From positions 1 to 47,338 of the forward strand of contig SUWC01000016.1 of NCBI GenBank assembly GCA_015061665.1: a DNA stretch of 47,338 nucleotides, read 5' to 3'. Below are positions 16,346 to 24,483 of the stretch, piece by piece (position 1 is the first letter of the stretch; the number at the start of each line of letters is the position of its first letter). The stretch is from Lentisphaerota bacterium (lineage in GTDB: Bacteria; Verrucomicrobiota; Kiritimatiellia; RFP12; UBA1067). The translations under genes and the position numbers were made by a program. The notes under the pieces are model-generated. The model worked only from the letters and a program-made list of their open reading frames with translations. It had not been told where the DNA came from and did no database searches.

Positions 16346-17176
16346 TCACTGCGGAACGGCGAGTCCGTCCCTGAAGCGGCGGACTTCCTCGCGCCACTGC
16401 TCGGGCGTCGTGATCTCGCCCGCCTTGGACCATGCGCCGCCGGCGTAGTACGCGAAGGACGGCTTGTGGACGGAAAGTACGCGGCAGTTCATGCGGTCCG
16501 TCATGATCTGCACTCCGCCGGCATCCTTCGGATCCATGACGATCGCCGTCATCGTCGAGCCCTCGACGTCGTTCTTGGCGTCCTCGAAGAGCGATACTAT
16601 CCCGAGCGACGCATCCTCCCAGAGGTCGCCCTTGTGGTCGCGCTTCGGCTCGACGTCCAGCCCGGGGCCGACCCTGAACTCCCGCAGACGGTCAGGAAAC
16701 TCGAACGAGACCTCGTTGCGGAAGAACCGCGAGCCCTTCACGAGCGTTATGCGGCACGTCATCCTGCCGAGCGCGCAGAAGGAAGGGTAGACGAGCTTGA
16801 AGACGCACCTGGAATCGCCGCACTCCTCGACCTCGCACTTCTCCCACACCGGGTACGTCTTCCACTCCCCGTCTCCGAAGAGCGCAACTCCGCCCACGCC
16901 GCGCGACGCGCCTATCGTGTAGTTGTCGAGGATGCCCTTGAACGGCTTGACGTGCCAGTTGCCGCACTTGTCGTGGTTGTGAAGGACCTCTCCGCACGTC
17001 GCCTCCGCGTCGGGCATCTTGTTGAAAAGGTCCACGCCGCTCCAGACGTGGTAGTTGCCTGGACCGTACGCGCGGAAGCCGACCTTGTCGTTCTCCCAGA
17101 AAAAGTCGTTCTCCCTCTCCGGCGCGACGCCGCAGAGACAGGCCGCCGCCGCAAGTACTGCTGTTGTGAAAGTCAT
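16346..17176 (-). CDS. DUF4861 family secreted protein, pectin-associated
   Basis: This 276-aa protein starts at ATG 17176, chosen because AGGAG lies 8 bp upstream. A GTG nine bases earlier lies too close to that site. The signal peptide is about 1-18 (MTFTTAVLAAAACLCGVA). The body has ENDKVGFRAYGPG near the start of the mature protein, then SGVDLFNKMPDAE and a beta-rich fold ending in the PEQWREEV region. This matches the DUF4861 family often found in Bacteroidetes and PVC pectin loci. The biochemical role is unknown. An auxiliary function in oligogalacturonide or uronate handling is suggested by its place at the head of the kduI-kduD unit. A TATAAT box lies at 17204-17209. Confidence 0.75.
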   Translation of the reverse strand: MTFTTAVLAAAACLCGVAPERENDFFWENDKVGFRAYGPGNYHVWSGVDLFNKMPDAEATCGEVLHNHDKCGNWHVKPFKGILDNYTIGASRGVGGVALFGDGEWKTYPVWEKCEVEECGDSRCVFKLVYPSFCALGRMTCRITLVKGSRFFRNEVSFEFPDRLREFRVGPGLDVEPKRDHKGDLWEDASLGIVSLFEDAKNDVEGSTMTAIVMDPKDAGGVQIMTDRMNCRVLSVHKPSFAYYAGGAWSKAGEITTPEQWREEVRRFRDGLAVPQ

Positions 17177-17203
17177 CGATGACACTCCTTATGTTTGGCA
17201 AGG

Positions 17204-17209
17204 ATTATA
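17204..17209 (-). promoter_or_regulatory. -10 box (TATAAT, preceded by TTTGG) of the DUF4861-kduI-kduD unit
   Basis: On the minus strand TTTGGTATAAT ends 27 bp before ATG 17176, leaving room for a leader with an AGGAG site. No good -35 hexamer is seen at 17 bp. Confidence 0.6.
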
Positions 17210-17285
17210 CCAAATAAACGCGCGCCGCGGTACTGCACTTTTGTGAAATCCCCCTATAAGGGGATAGCCGCAGCAGTGGCGACTA

Positions 17286-18377
17286 CTAGGAAGCGCTGCC
17301 TAGCCTCTGCCCCGCATAGCGCGAGGCGCGGATCGGACCCCACCACCACTCGTTGTCGAGATACCAGCGGACGGTCTTCCTGATGCCCGTGTCGAAGTTC
17401 TCGCGCGGCTTCCAGCCGATTTCGCCCATGATCTTCGTCGGGTCGATCGCATAGCGCATGTCGTGCCCGGGGCGGTCCGCGACGAACGTTATCTGCTCGG
17501 CGTAGCTCCGTCCGTCCGCACGCGGGCGCATCTCGTCAAGGATCGAGCAGACCGTCTTCACCACCTCGAGGTTCGTGCGCTCGTTGTGTCCGCCGACATT
17601 GTACGTTCCGCCAGGCGCGCCCTTCTCGTTCACGGCGAGGAGCGCGCGCGCATGGTCGTCGACGTAGAGCCAGTCGCGCACGTTCGCGCCCGCGCCGTAC
17701 ACGGGAAGCGGCTTGCCGTCGAGGCAGTTGAGGATGACAAGCGGAATCAGCTTCTCGGGGAAGTGGTACGGACCGTAGTTGTTCGAGCAGTTCGTTACGA
17801 GCGTCGGCATTCCGTATGTGTCGTGCCACGCGCGCACGAGGTGGTCGGACGACGCCTTGGACGCCGAATAGGGCGAATGCGGAGAATACGGGGTCGTCTC
17901 GGTGAACATGCCTGTCGGGCCGAGCGCGCCGTAGACCTCGTCCGTCGAGATGTGCTGGAAGCGGAACGCGGCGCGCGCCGACTCGTCCAGCGACTTCCAG
18001 TACGCAAGCGAAGCCTGGAGAAGCGTAGCAGTCCCCACGACGTTCGTGCGGACGAACTCGCCGGGGCCGTCTATGGAACGGTCTACGTGCGACTCCGCCG
18101 CAAGGTGGAACACGGTGTCGGGACGGAACTGCGCAAACGCACGCTCCATCGCGTCCATGTCGCAGATGTCCGCCTTCAGGAAGGAAAGCCGCGGGTTGGA
18201 GGAGGTCAGCGTTGCGGGATCAAGCCCCGCCTCCTTCAGCGATTCGGGCACTCCCGCGTAGGTGAGCTTGTCCACGACGAGGACCGTCGCCTCGGTTTCG
18301 CGGATGAGAAGGCGCACGAGCGCGGAGCCGATGAACCCCGCGCCGCCGGTGACTATGCAGCGTTTGTTGTATGACAT
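17286..18377 (-). CDS. rfbB: dTDP-glucose 4,6-dehydratase (RfbB/RmlB)
   Basis: This 363-aa extended SDR has GGAGFIG (11-17) binding NAD, T145-D146-E147 in STDEVYG, and Y170-x3-K174, the catalytic set of Rml[13 protein letters not shown] and [15 protein letters not shown] are family hallmarks. It converts dTDP-glucose to dTDP-4-keto-6-deoxyglucose for rhamnose and other deoxysugars of surface polysaccharides. rfbA, rfbC and rfbD are not nearby. A -10-like box sits 9 bp before the ATG and no ribosome-binding site is obvious, so the mRNA may be nearly leaderless. It lies 67 bp downstream of mnmA on the same strand. Extra residues after DNEWWW make it slightly longer than the usual 340-355 aa. 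Confidence 0.93.
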   Translation of the reverse strand: MSYNKRCIVTGGAGFIGSALVRLLIRETEATVLVVDKLTYAGVPESLKEAGLDPATLTSSNPRLSFLKADICDMDAMERAFAQFRPDTVFHLAAESHVDRSIDGPGEFVRTNVVGTATLLQASLAYWKSLDESARAAFRFQHISTDEVYGALGPTGMFTETTPYSPHSPYSASKASSDHLVRAWHDTYGMPTLVTNCSNNYGPYHFPEKLIPLVILNCLDGKPLPVYGAGANVRDWLYVDDHARALLAVNEKGAPGGTYNVGGHNERTNLEVVKTVCSILDEMRPRADGRSYAEQITFVADRPGHDMRYAIDPTKIMGEIGWKPRENFDTGIRKTVRWYLDNEWWWGPIRASRYAGQRLGSAS

Positions 18378-18386
18378 AACCCTATC

Positions 18387-18392
18387 ATTCTA
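18387..18392 (-). promoter_or_regulatory. -10-like box (TAGAAT, preceded by TTTGG) immediately before rfbB
   Basis: TTTGGTAGAAT on the minus strand ends 9 bp before ATG 18377. It resembles the TTTGGTATAAT boxes of the DUF4861 and yfcE genes. Confidence 0.5.
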
Positions 18393-18444
18393 CCAAATGC
18401 ACCCCCTCGAATGCAAATGCGCGCCAGGCGCAGCGACGAGTCGC

Positions 18445-19500
18445 TCAGGCGATTATGCCGCCGGCGAGGATTTCGCCAGAGGCGCCGTAGAAGACGGCGG
18501 ACTGTCCGCGCGCTATGCCGGAGATTCCGCCGGGGAAAGTGCAGGCGTCGCCTTCGAGCGTCGCAGGGCCGCGCGGCGCGCCTGCCGAGCGCACCTTGAC
18601 GCTGCACGGCGTCGGACGGACCGCGTCCTCCGGCGCAAGCGCCGAATAAACGACGTCCGTGACGCGAAGCTCCGTCTTGACCGTGTCCTGCGCATGTCCG
18701 ACAATGACCTGGTTGCGGCACGAATTGACGTCGACCACGTAGTAAGGCACGCCGCCGCCGATCCCAAGCCCCTTGCGCTGTCCGATCGTGTAGTGCCAGA
18801 AGCCGTTGTGGCGTCCGAGGACCTTCCCTGTCAAGTCGACGATGTCGCCTTCGCGGTCCTGCTCGCCGATGAGCTCGTTCTGGTCTCCTGAATAGAAGTC
18901 CTGGCTGTCGCGCCTGTCCGCAACGGCGAGTCCGTTCGCGCGCGCGATCTCGCGCACCTCGCGCTTCGTCAGCGCGCCGAGCGGAAAGTCTATCGCCGAA
19001 AGCTGCTCCTGCGAAAGGCGGTAGAGGAAATAGCTCTGGTCCTTCGACTCGTCCGCCGCGCGCGCGACGGCGAAGCGTCCGTTCTGCGCACGGACGACGC
19101 GCGCGTAGTGTCCGGTCGCGAACCTGTCGAACTCCAGCCCCGACTCGCGCGCGAGCTTCGGCAGCAGGCCGAACTTCAGCATCGCGTTGCAGCGGACGCA
19201 CGGGTTAGGCGTCTTGCCTGCGAGGTACGTCTCGCGGAAGTACTTTATGATTTCCCTGTTGTAGGTGTCGAAGCAGTCGAAGACTCGGTATTCGATGCCG
19301 AGCCGCTCGGCGAGGCGACGCGCGGACTCTATGTCCTCCTCCTCGTGCGACCCGAAGCACGCATCGCGATCGCCTCCCTTGTATACGCCCTCGCGCCAAA
19401 GCTTCATCGTCACGCCGACTACCTCGTGCCCCGCATCCCGCAGGAGCATCGCGGCAACGGACGAGTCGACGCCGCCGGAAAGTCCAATTGCGTATTTCAT
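18445..19500 (-). CDS. mnmA: tRNA-specific 2-thiouridylase MnmA
   Basis: The gene starts at ATG 19500, 2 bp after the stop of the upstream activator gene, giving 351 aa. The PP-loop SGGVDSS is at 8-14. NPCVRCN places the first catalytic cysteine at C101 with C104 beside it. GQRKGLGIGGG and a C-terminal beta-barrel complete the family pattern. MnmA activates U34 of tRNA-Lys, -Glu and -Gln and inserts sulfur. The second catalytic cysteine, normally in a (S)xxICF motif, is missing: this protein reads DSQDFYSG (198-205). An additional Cys (C48, in DACFG) and C104 may mark a cluster-dependent or otherwise divergent subgroup. Confidence 0.9.
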   Translation of the reverse strand: MKYAIGLSGGVDSSVAAMLLRDAGHEVVGVTMKLWREGVYKGGDRDACFGSHEEEDIESARRLAERLGIEYRVFDCFDTYNREIIKYFRETYLAGKTPNPCVRCNAMLKFGLLPKLARESGLEFDRFATGHYARVVRAQNGRFAVARAADESKDQSYFLYRLSQEQLSAIDFPLGALTKREVREIARANGLAVADRRDSQDFYSGDQNELIGEQDREGDIVDLTGKVLGRHNGFWHYTIGQRKGLGIGGGVPYYVVDVNSCRNQVIVGHAQDTVKTELRVTDVVYSALAPEDAVRPTPCSVKVRSAGAPRGPATLEGDACTFPGGISGIARGQSAVFYGASGEILAGGIIA

Positions 19501-19502
19501 CT

Positions 19503-21032
19503 TCAGACGTCCGTTACCCCAAGCTTGTTCAGCCTGTAGTTCATCATGCGCGGGCTTACGCCAAGCTCGCGCCCCGCAGCGGAGCGGTTGCCGTTGTGCC
19601 TGCGTATCGTCTCCTCCAGAACGCGCTTCTCGAACGCGGCAAGCTGGTCCTCTAGCCTCATGCCGCTTTCCGGCGCGTACATGTTCTCCTCGAACTCCGG
19701 CACCTGCAGCGACGGGGGCAGGTTGTAGCCGTGCACGCAGTCGTCCGTCGCCGTAAGGATCGCGCGCTCCATGCAGTTCTCCAGCTCGCGGACGTTGCCA
19801 GGCCACTTGTAGGAAAGGAGCATGTTGACCGCGGGCGGCGAGATGCGCTTGACGTTCTTGCCGTACTTGAGGTTCATCTTCTCTATGAAGTGCTCGGCAA
19901 GCAGCACGATGTCGCCCGTCCGCTGCGAAAGGTCTGGTATCGTAATCGGGAACACCGAAAGACGGTAGTAGAGGTCCTCGCGGAAAAGCTTCTTCGCCAT
20001 CAGGTCCTCCAGGTTGCGGCTCGTCGCGGCGATGAAGCGCACGTCGGAGTGCAGCTCCTCGTTGGACCCCACGCGCGAGAAAGTGCGCTCCTGGAGGAAG
20101 CGAAGCAGCTTCACCTGCGTCGGAATCGAGAGGTCGCCTATTTCGTCGAGGAACAGCGTTCCACCGTCCGCCGCCTCGGCGCGGCCGATCCTGCGCGACG
20201 ATGCGTCCGTGAACGCGCCCTTCTCGTGTCCGAACAGCTCCGACTCGATGAGGTTCTCGGGCAGCGCCGCGCAGTTGAAGACGATGAACGGCTTGTCGCG
20301 GCGGTGGCTTGCGGACTGTATCGCCCTTGCGACAAGCTCCTTGCCCGTGCCGGAGGCGCCGCGTATGAGCACGGTGGCGTTGGAAGGCGCGACCTGCCGT
20401 ATCTGCTCGTAGACGGCGCGCATCTCCCGGCAGTTGCCGACCATCGCGCCGGGGTTGCCGCCGAGTATCTCCCTGAGGCGGCGGTTCTCGTCCGCAAGCG
20501 CGTCGCGCTCGGCGCACTGCTCGCGGCAGACGGCTGCGGCGTCCGCAGTGATGTTGGCGATTATCTCGAGGAGCGCGACGTCCTTCTTGAGCGCGGCGTC
20601 CGCGTCGTCTCCAGCGCCCAGCTCGCGGTCGACGGAAAGAGTGCCGATGACCTGCCCGAGGTGGACGAGCGGCACGCAGATGAAGGATATCGCGCCGCTT
20701 TTGTCGCGCGCGCCGGTGCGGTTGAGGAATCGGCGGTCGGAGCGTATGTCGCGTACGATCTCGGCGCGCCCCGAACGCGCGACGGACCCTGTTATGCCCT
20801 CGCCGAGGTGGTAGTGCCCAAGGGACTTCTCCTCCGCGTTCAGCTCCTCGGTCGACGCCTCGATGACAAGCTCGTCGCCCTCGAGAAGAGTGAAGGTTCC
20901 CCGGAGCATCCCCATCTTGCGGCGCAGTATCTCAAGGACGGTCTCGAGGAGCGTCCGCACGTTCTTCTCCTTGACGAGCGCGCGCGTTATCTCCTGCAAA
21001 ACAGGTATTTCTGGCGACAATGTTGCATTCAT
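19503..21032 (-). CDS. GAF-AAA+-Fis sigma54-dependent transcriptional activator (NifA-like)
   Basis: This 509-aa activator has a GAF sensor (about 10-165) and a short coiled linker (170-195). The AAA+ domain shows Walker A GASGTGKE (225-232), the sigma54-contact loop GAFTDA (272-277), Walker B TLFLDEIGD (292-300) and arginine-finger region REDLYYRL (351-358). A Fis-type helix-turn-helix ends the protein (about 470-506: RRHNGNRSAAGRELGVS). The contact loop is normally GAFTGA, so the fifth residue is Asp instead of Gly. It uses ATP hydrolysis to open sigma54 promoters, with the GAF domain sensing an unknown ligand. It starts 10 bp after the pectate lyase gene and is 2 bp ahead of mnmA. The one clear sigma54 promoter in the window is that of the hsp20 pair. 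Confidence 0.92.
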   Translation of the reverse strand: MNATLSPEIPVLQEITRALVKEKNVRTLLETVLEILRRKMGMLRGTFTLLEGDELVIEASTEELNAEEKSLGHYHLGEGITGSVARSGRAEIVRDIRSDRRFLNRTGARDKSGAISFICVPLVHLGQVIGTLSVDRELGAGDDADAALKKDVALLEIIANITADAAAVCREQCAERDALADENRRLREILGGNPGAMVGNCREMRAVYEQIRQVAPSNATVLIRGASGTGKELVARAIQSASHRRDKPFIVFNCAALPENLIESELFGHEKGAFTDASSRRIGRAEAADGGTLFLDEIGDLSIPTQVKLLRFLQERTFSRVGSNEELHSDVRFIAATSRNLEDLMAKKLFREDLYYRLSVFPITIPDLSQRTGDIVLLAEHFIEKMNLKYGKNVKRISPPAVNMLLSYKWPGNVRELENCMERAILTATDDCVHGYNLPPSLQVPEFEENMYAPESGMRLEDQLAAFEKRVLEETIRRHNGNRSAAGRELGVSPRMMNYRLNKLGVTDV

Positions 21033-21042
21033 GGGAAAACGT

Positions 21043-21990
21043 TCACTTCGCTTTCTTGTCCGCCTTCTTGAGGACCATCGCGCCTTTTTTGTTGAACCAG
21101 CTGTAGCCCTTCCTGCGCTCGGGCTCGATCTCGTCGATGCTGCGCTTCGGCTCGCCCGTGCGGTCGCAGAAAAACGGACGGCACTCCTTCAGGTCGTAGA
21201 AGCGCGCCCAGGTGCCGTCTTCGAGCCTGGACTTCCTGAACCACTCCACGGCGCCATCGATCGCCGCCTTGACTTCGGGCGAGGGATTGTCGAGCGACAT
21301 GAGGAAGAGGACCATCTCAGCAGATTCCTGAGAGCAGAAGGACGGAAACTCGTACGCCCTTCCGCCGGCCGGCTCCAGGGTCTCCCTGTCGTGCTGCTGG
21401 CACCATACAGTCGGCTTGCCGTCCACCTTTATCTGGCACTTCAGGGTGCAGTCGAGCCCCTTCTCGAACGCCTTGCCGCACGCCTGGCGCAGCTCTTCGG
21501 GAAGGACGGCGAAATCGCCTTCGCCGCGGGACGCCTCGCGCAGCAGGAGCAGGACGTTGCGCATGGCGTTGTCGTTGAAGGTGATCTGCGTCCAGTAGCC
21601 CTTCTTCCGCTCGGGGAACTGCGGCCATCCGCCGTTGGGAAGCTGCGAGGCGAGGAGCCAGCGAATGCCCTTCTCCGCCGAGGCGAGCGCTGAGGAATCC
21701 GGCTTCTGCGCGTTGTACTTCAGGAGATAGCGTATCTCGGTTGTCGTAGCGCCGTTGTCTATCGTCGCCGAATCGGCGTGGTCCTTTCTGGATAGCACCT
21801 TCTCGCGCTTCTTTGCGTCGAACGGCTTGGACTTGTCCATGTTCTTCCCCCATCCGCCGCAGTCAAGCTGGCTGATAAGGACGTTGTCGAGGACCTTCTC
21901 GTCCAGCGGCCAGTCCTTCTTCGACCCCTTTGCGTAGGAAACAGCCGACATCGCGATGATGCACGCGGCCAATATGACGTTCCATTTCAT
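21043..21990 (-). CDS. secreted pectate lyase, polysaccharide lyase family 10
   Basis: ATG 21990 was chosen because AAAGGAG precedes it and the protein then begins with a signal peptide (MKWNVILAACIIAMSAVSYA). The upstream in-frame extension overlaps the neighbouring gene. The 315-aa protein carries PL10 landmarks in order: CGGWGKNMD, DNGATTTEIRYLLKY, NGGWPQFPE, ITFNDNAM, VWCQQHDRETLEPAGGRAYE and the C-terminal GYSWFNKKG. PL10 enzymes cleave polygalacturonate by calcium-assisted beta-elimination, giving unsaturated oligogalacturonides that feed KduI and KduD. It sits in an operon with proB, a Mur ligase fusion, an SDR and a sigma54 activator rather than with the kdu genes. Confidence 0.9.
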   Translation of the reverse strand: MKWNVILAACIIAMSAVSYAKGSKKDWPLDEKVLDNVLISQLDCGGWGKNMDKSKPFDAKKREKVLSRKDHADSATIDNGATTTEIRYLLKYNAQKPDSSALASAEKGIRWLLASQLPNGGWPQFPERKKGYWTQITFNDNAMRNVLLLLREASRGEGDFAVLPEELRQACGKAFEKGLDCTLKCQIKVDGKPTVWCQQHDRETLEPAGGRAYEFPSFCSQESAEMVLFLMSLDNPSPEVKAAIDGAVEWFRKSRLEDGTWARFYDLKECRPFFCDRTGEPKRSIDEIEPERRKGYSWFNKKGAMVLKKADKKAK

Positions 21991-21991
21991 T

Positions 21992-22669
21992 TCAACGGAC
22001 TCCTTTTTGCTTTGTCTGAAAATCTGGCGCAGTGCCTGCAACCGGGATGACGACGCCCGTCGTGAAGCGCGCCTCCAGGAGAAACCGCACCGCATCGGCC
22101 ACGGCCTGCGGCGTCGGACGGCCCAGCGGCGTCGCGCAGGCCTTCTCGTGCATGCCCTCCGGCGGCAGAACCGGACCCGGCGCGACTGCGTTCACGCGCA
22201 GCCCGACGGACGCATATTCGGCTGCCGCGCGGATCGTGAAGTCGAGCAGGCGTCGCTTTGCCTCGACGTACGGCGCCCTTGCTCTGCGCGGGGACGTTTC
22301 GTCCGCGCCGCTGCGAAGAACGGATTCGTCGATGATGTTGACTACAGCGCCTCCGCCATGCGACGCCATAAGTTCCGTCAGGCGACGCGGGGCCTCGAAG
22401 TCAACGGCCGAAACGGACTCCGCGTCCGCCCCTACGTAAAGCGCCGCGTTGTTTACGACTGCGTCCAGCGTGCCCCCTGCAGCCGCAACGGCCTTCCTGA
22501 AAAGTTCGTCCGCAGACCCGGGGAGGGACAGGTCGCAGACGACGTCCGCCCCCGAATCGGGCCTGCTTGAGCTTCGGAGGACGCGCCATCCCGTGTCGGC
22601 GAGCGAATCGCCGATGGCCTTGCCGAGGCGACGGACGCCTCCAGTTACGAGAACGGCGCGCATGGTCAT
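21992..22669 (-). CDS. short-chain dehydrogenase, pteridine reductase (FolM/PTR1)-like
   Basis: This 225-aa SDR has the cofactor loop TGGVRRLG (9-16). The Arg-Leu-Gly ending is the form seen in pteridine reductases and FolM dihydromonapterin reductases. NNAA, YVEAK (catalytic Tyr and Lys) and the C-terminal PLGRPTPQAVADAVRFLL also fit that group. It probably reduces a pterin or another small carbonyl with NADPH, but the substrate cannot be fixed from sequence. Its ATG directly abuts the TAA of the Mur ligase fusion. A second in-frame ATG occurs two codons later. Its TGA is followed after one base by the ATG of the pectate lyase gene, so the three genes are translationally linked. Confidence 0.75.
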   Translation of the reverse strand: MTMRAVLVTGGVRRLGKAIGDSLADTGWRVLRSSSRPDSGADVVCDLSLPGSADELFRKAVAAAGGTLDAVVNNAALYVGADAESVSAVDFEAPRRLTELMASHGGGAVVNIIDESVLRSGADETSPRRARAPYVEAKRRLLDFTIRAAAEYASVGLRVNAVAPGPVLPPEGMHEKACATPLGRPTPQAVADAVRFLLEARFTTGVVIPVAGTAPDFQTKQKGVR

Positions 22670-24481
22670 TTATGTCCCTTCCGCAAGAAGCGCCTCGAAG
22701 TCCGCCGCCACCTGCTCGTTGGACGAGAACCGGATTGCGTGCCATCCCGCCTCGCGCGCGCCAATGCAGTTCGCCTCCACGTCGTCGAAGAAGCACAGCG
22801 CGTCCGCCGGAAGCCCGATGCGCTCGCGCAGAAGGTCGTATATCGCCCTCTGCGGCTTGAACATCTTGACCTCCCCCGAAACAACCATGGCGTCCGCCAG
22901 TTCGACGAAGTCTGGAAACACCCTGCGGAAATGCCGCGCGAAGTCGCTTGGCATGTTGGTGAGGATGCCGATTCGGAAACCGCGCGCCTTCAGCTCGCGC
23001 ATCCAGCCGAGCGTCTTTTCGTTCCGGTAGAGGAAGCTGGCGCGGTCGGCTTCGAGGATCTTCGCCTGCATGTCCGGCGGAACCTCGATCCCCGCATCCT
23101 TCCAAATGCGCGAATACATCTCGTCCATAGACATGAAATCGCCGTCCATCTGCCTGCGGTAGCGCGCGAAGCCCTGCTCGACGGCCTCCCACGGCAGCCC
23201 GAGCGAGGCGACTATCGGCTTGACGCGCTCAGGCATTGTCGTCGTTGTCATTACGCCGCCGAAGTCGAAAACCGCCGCGCCGATCCTTGTCGCGCGCGCA
23301 ATGCGGTCCGCAAGCGCGGCAAGATACGGGTCGCGCGCGCCTGCCGTCGCGAACGCGGCAAAACTGCCGCGGTGCGCGGAGATCCAGCGCAGGGCCGCAT
23401 CGTGGTCTGCGACGAGCTCGACCTGCGAGCGCGGCAGTTTTGCCGCGAGCGCGTCGGAATTGACCGAGCGGTCGGTAGTTCCGCCGGCGTCGTAGACGGG
23501 GAGGAGGAGGAGCCTGTCCTGCGGACGGATCGTCGCGGCGAACATTTCAGCCAGCGCGTCCATCATCTTCCTGAGCGGCGCATAGCCGTGGGGACGCCAC
23601 ACGACGCAGAGTCCGCCTTCCCCGCACTCTTCCGCTAACGTCGTCCACATCGCGCGCAGCTTCTCGGGGTTGTGCGCGTAATCGTCGAACACGCGGCTTC
23701 CGTGCCGCTGGAGGCGACGCTCAACGCCCCTGAAAGTCATAAGCGCCGCGCGCGCCTTCGTCTCGTCGCATCCGAGCGCGACGGCCATTGCAAGCGCAAT
23801 TGCGGCGTTTCGGCGGTTGTGGCGCCCGGGCATCGAGCAGGGAACCTCGCCGTAGTCGACGCGGCGTCCGTCCATGACCGGGCCTGGGACGTCCTTGGTG
23901 AACCGGTCGAAGACCTCATTCATCTCCGCCTCGGAATAATGGTCGGCGGAGGCGTTTGTCACTACTGCGGCGTATGGAGAAAACGCGACGAGGGACTTGT
24001 CGCTCTCGTCGACTTCCGCGACGGCGAAGGGTCCGCGCCCGAATCTCACTGCGCCTTCCCAGCCTGGGACGTTCGCGCCGTTGACGCACATGGGGTCGAA
24101 TCCGCATTCGGCGAGGACGTGCCCGAGCATTGCCGTCACCGTGGACTTGCCGCACGTTCCTGCGACTGCGACGAGCCTGTAGCCCGAAAGCGCCGCCGAG
24201 AGAGCCGACGCGCGGTGGACGACCTTGATTCCGAGTTCACGGGCGCGGACGAGATCGCGGTTCGTATCCTCGATCGCGGTCGAGACGATCACCTCGTCAG
24301 TCTCCGGCGCGACACCTGACCCGTCGTCGTGAAGGCACCTGATGCCGAGGGACTCCAGAAATCGGATGTTGGGCGTCTCGAGGTTGCGGTCAGAGCCAGT
24401 CACCTCGTCGCCGAGGCGGAGCAGCGCGGTCGCGAGGGCGCTCATCCCGACGCCGCCGATGCCGACAAGATGGCGCTTCAT
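22670..24481 (-). CDS. Mur ligase (MurC/Mpl-like) fused to a HAD-superfamily phosphatase
   Basis: The 603-aa protein is two enzymes in one. Residues 1-395 are a Mur ligase. GIGGVGMSALA (7-17) is the UDP-sugar-binding start of MurC/Mpl, GTCGKST (108-114) the ATP loop, GRHNRRNA (219-226) and DDYAHNPEKLRAM (266-278) the ligase motifs, and VVWRPHGY and LLPVYDAGG the C-terminal domain. Residues 401-603 are a HAD-IA hydrolase of YihX/epoxide-hydrolase N-domain type: DFGGV (406-410), ILTNMP with T508, FKP (541-543) and FFDDVEANC with D566-D567. The ligase half is shorter than MurC (about 460 aa). It may add an amino acid or peptide to UDP-MurNAc, while the HAD domain would dephosphorylate a small sugar phosphate. 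Coupling in peptidoglycan recycling is inference. It is the second gene of the proB operon. Confidence 0.8.
   Translation of the reverse strand: MKRHLVGIGGVGMSALATALLRLGDEVTGSDRNLETPNIRFLESLGIRCLHDDGSGVAPETDEVIVSTAIEDTNRDLVRARELGIKVVHRASALSAALSGYRLVAVAGTCGKSTVTAMLGHVLAECGFDPMCVNGANVPGWEGAVRFGRGPFAVAEVDESDKSLVAFSPYAAVVTNASADHYSEAEMNEVFDRFTKDVPGPVMDGRRVDYGEVPCSMPGRHNRRNAAIALAMAVALGCDETKARAALMTFRGVERRLQRHGSRVFDDYAHNPEKLRAMWTTLAEECGEGGLCVVWRPHGYAPLRKMMDALAEMFAATIRPQDRLLLLPVYDAGGTTDRSVNSDALAAKLPRSQVELVADHDAALRWISAHRGSFAAFATAGARDPYLAALADRIARATRIGAAVFDFGGVMTTTTMPERVKPIVASLGLPWEAVEQGFARYRRQMDGDFMSMDEMYSRIWKDAGIEVPPDMQAKILEADRASFLYRNEKTLGWMRELKARGFRIGILTNMPSDFARHFRRVFPDFVELADAMVVSGEVKMFKPQRAIYDLLRERIGLPADALCFFDDVEANCIGAREAGWHAIRFSSNEQVAADFEALLAEGT
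23355..23370. repeat. 16-bp hairpin repeat GCGGCAAAACTGCCGC, copy 1 (inverted)
   Basis: This 16-mer is the exact reverse complement of copies 2 (23431-23446) and 3 (34435-34450). It lies inside the Mur ligase half of the fusion gene and is translated there. Confidence 0.8.
23431..23446. repeat. 16-bp hairpin repeat GCGGCAGTTTTGCCGC, copy 2
   Basis: This is an exact copy within the Mur ligase coding region, 60 bp from the inverted copy 1. It can form a 6-bp stem with a 4-base loop. Confidence 0.8.
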
Positions 24482-24483
24482 GG

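Noticed and set aside
15458..17182. 574-codon plus-strand frame opposite kduI and the DUF4861 gene
   Set aside because: It runs across two real genes and their intergenic gap and has no family motifs.
17240..17262. CCCCTATAAGGGG hairpin after rfbB as a terminator
   Set aside because: The stem is only 5 bp and no T-tract follows on the minus strand.
18445..20517. 690-codon minus-strand frame containing mnmA
   Set aside because: Only the last 351 codons are MnmA. The rest is the alternative frame of the sigma54 activator.
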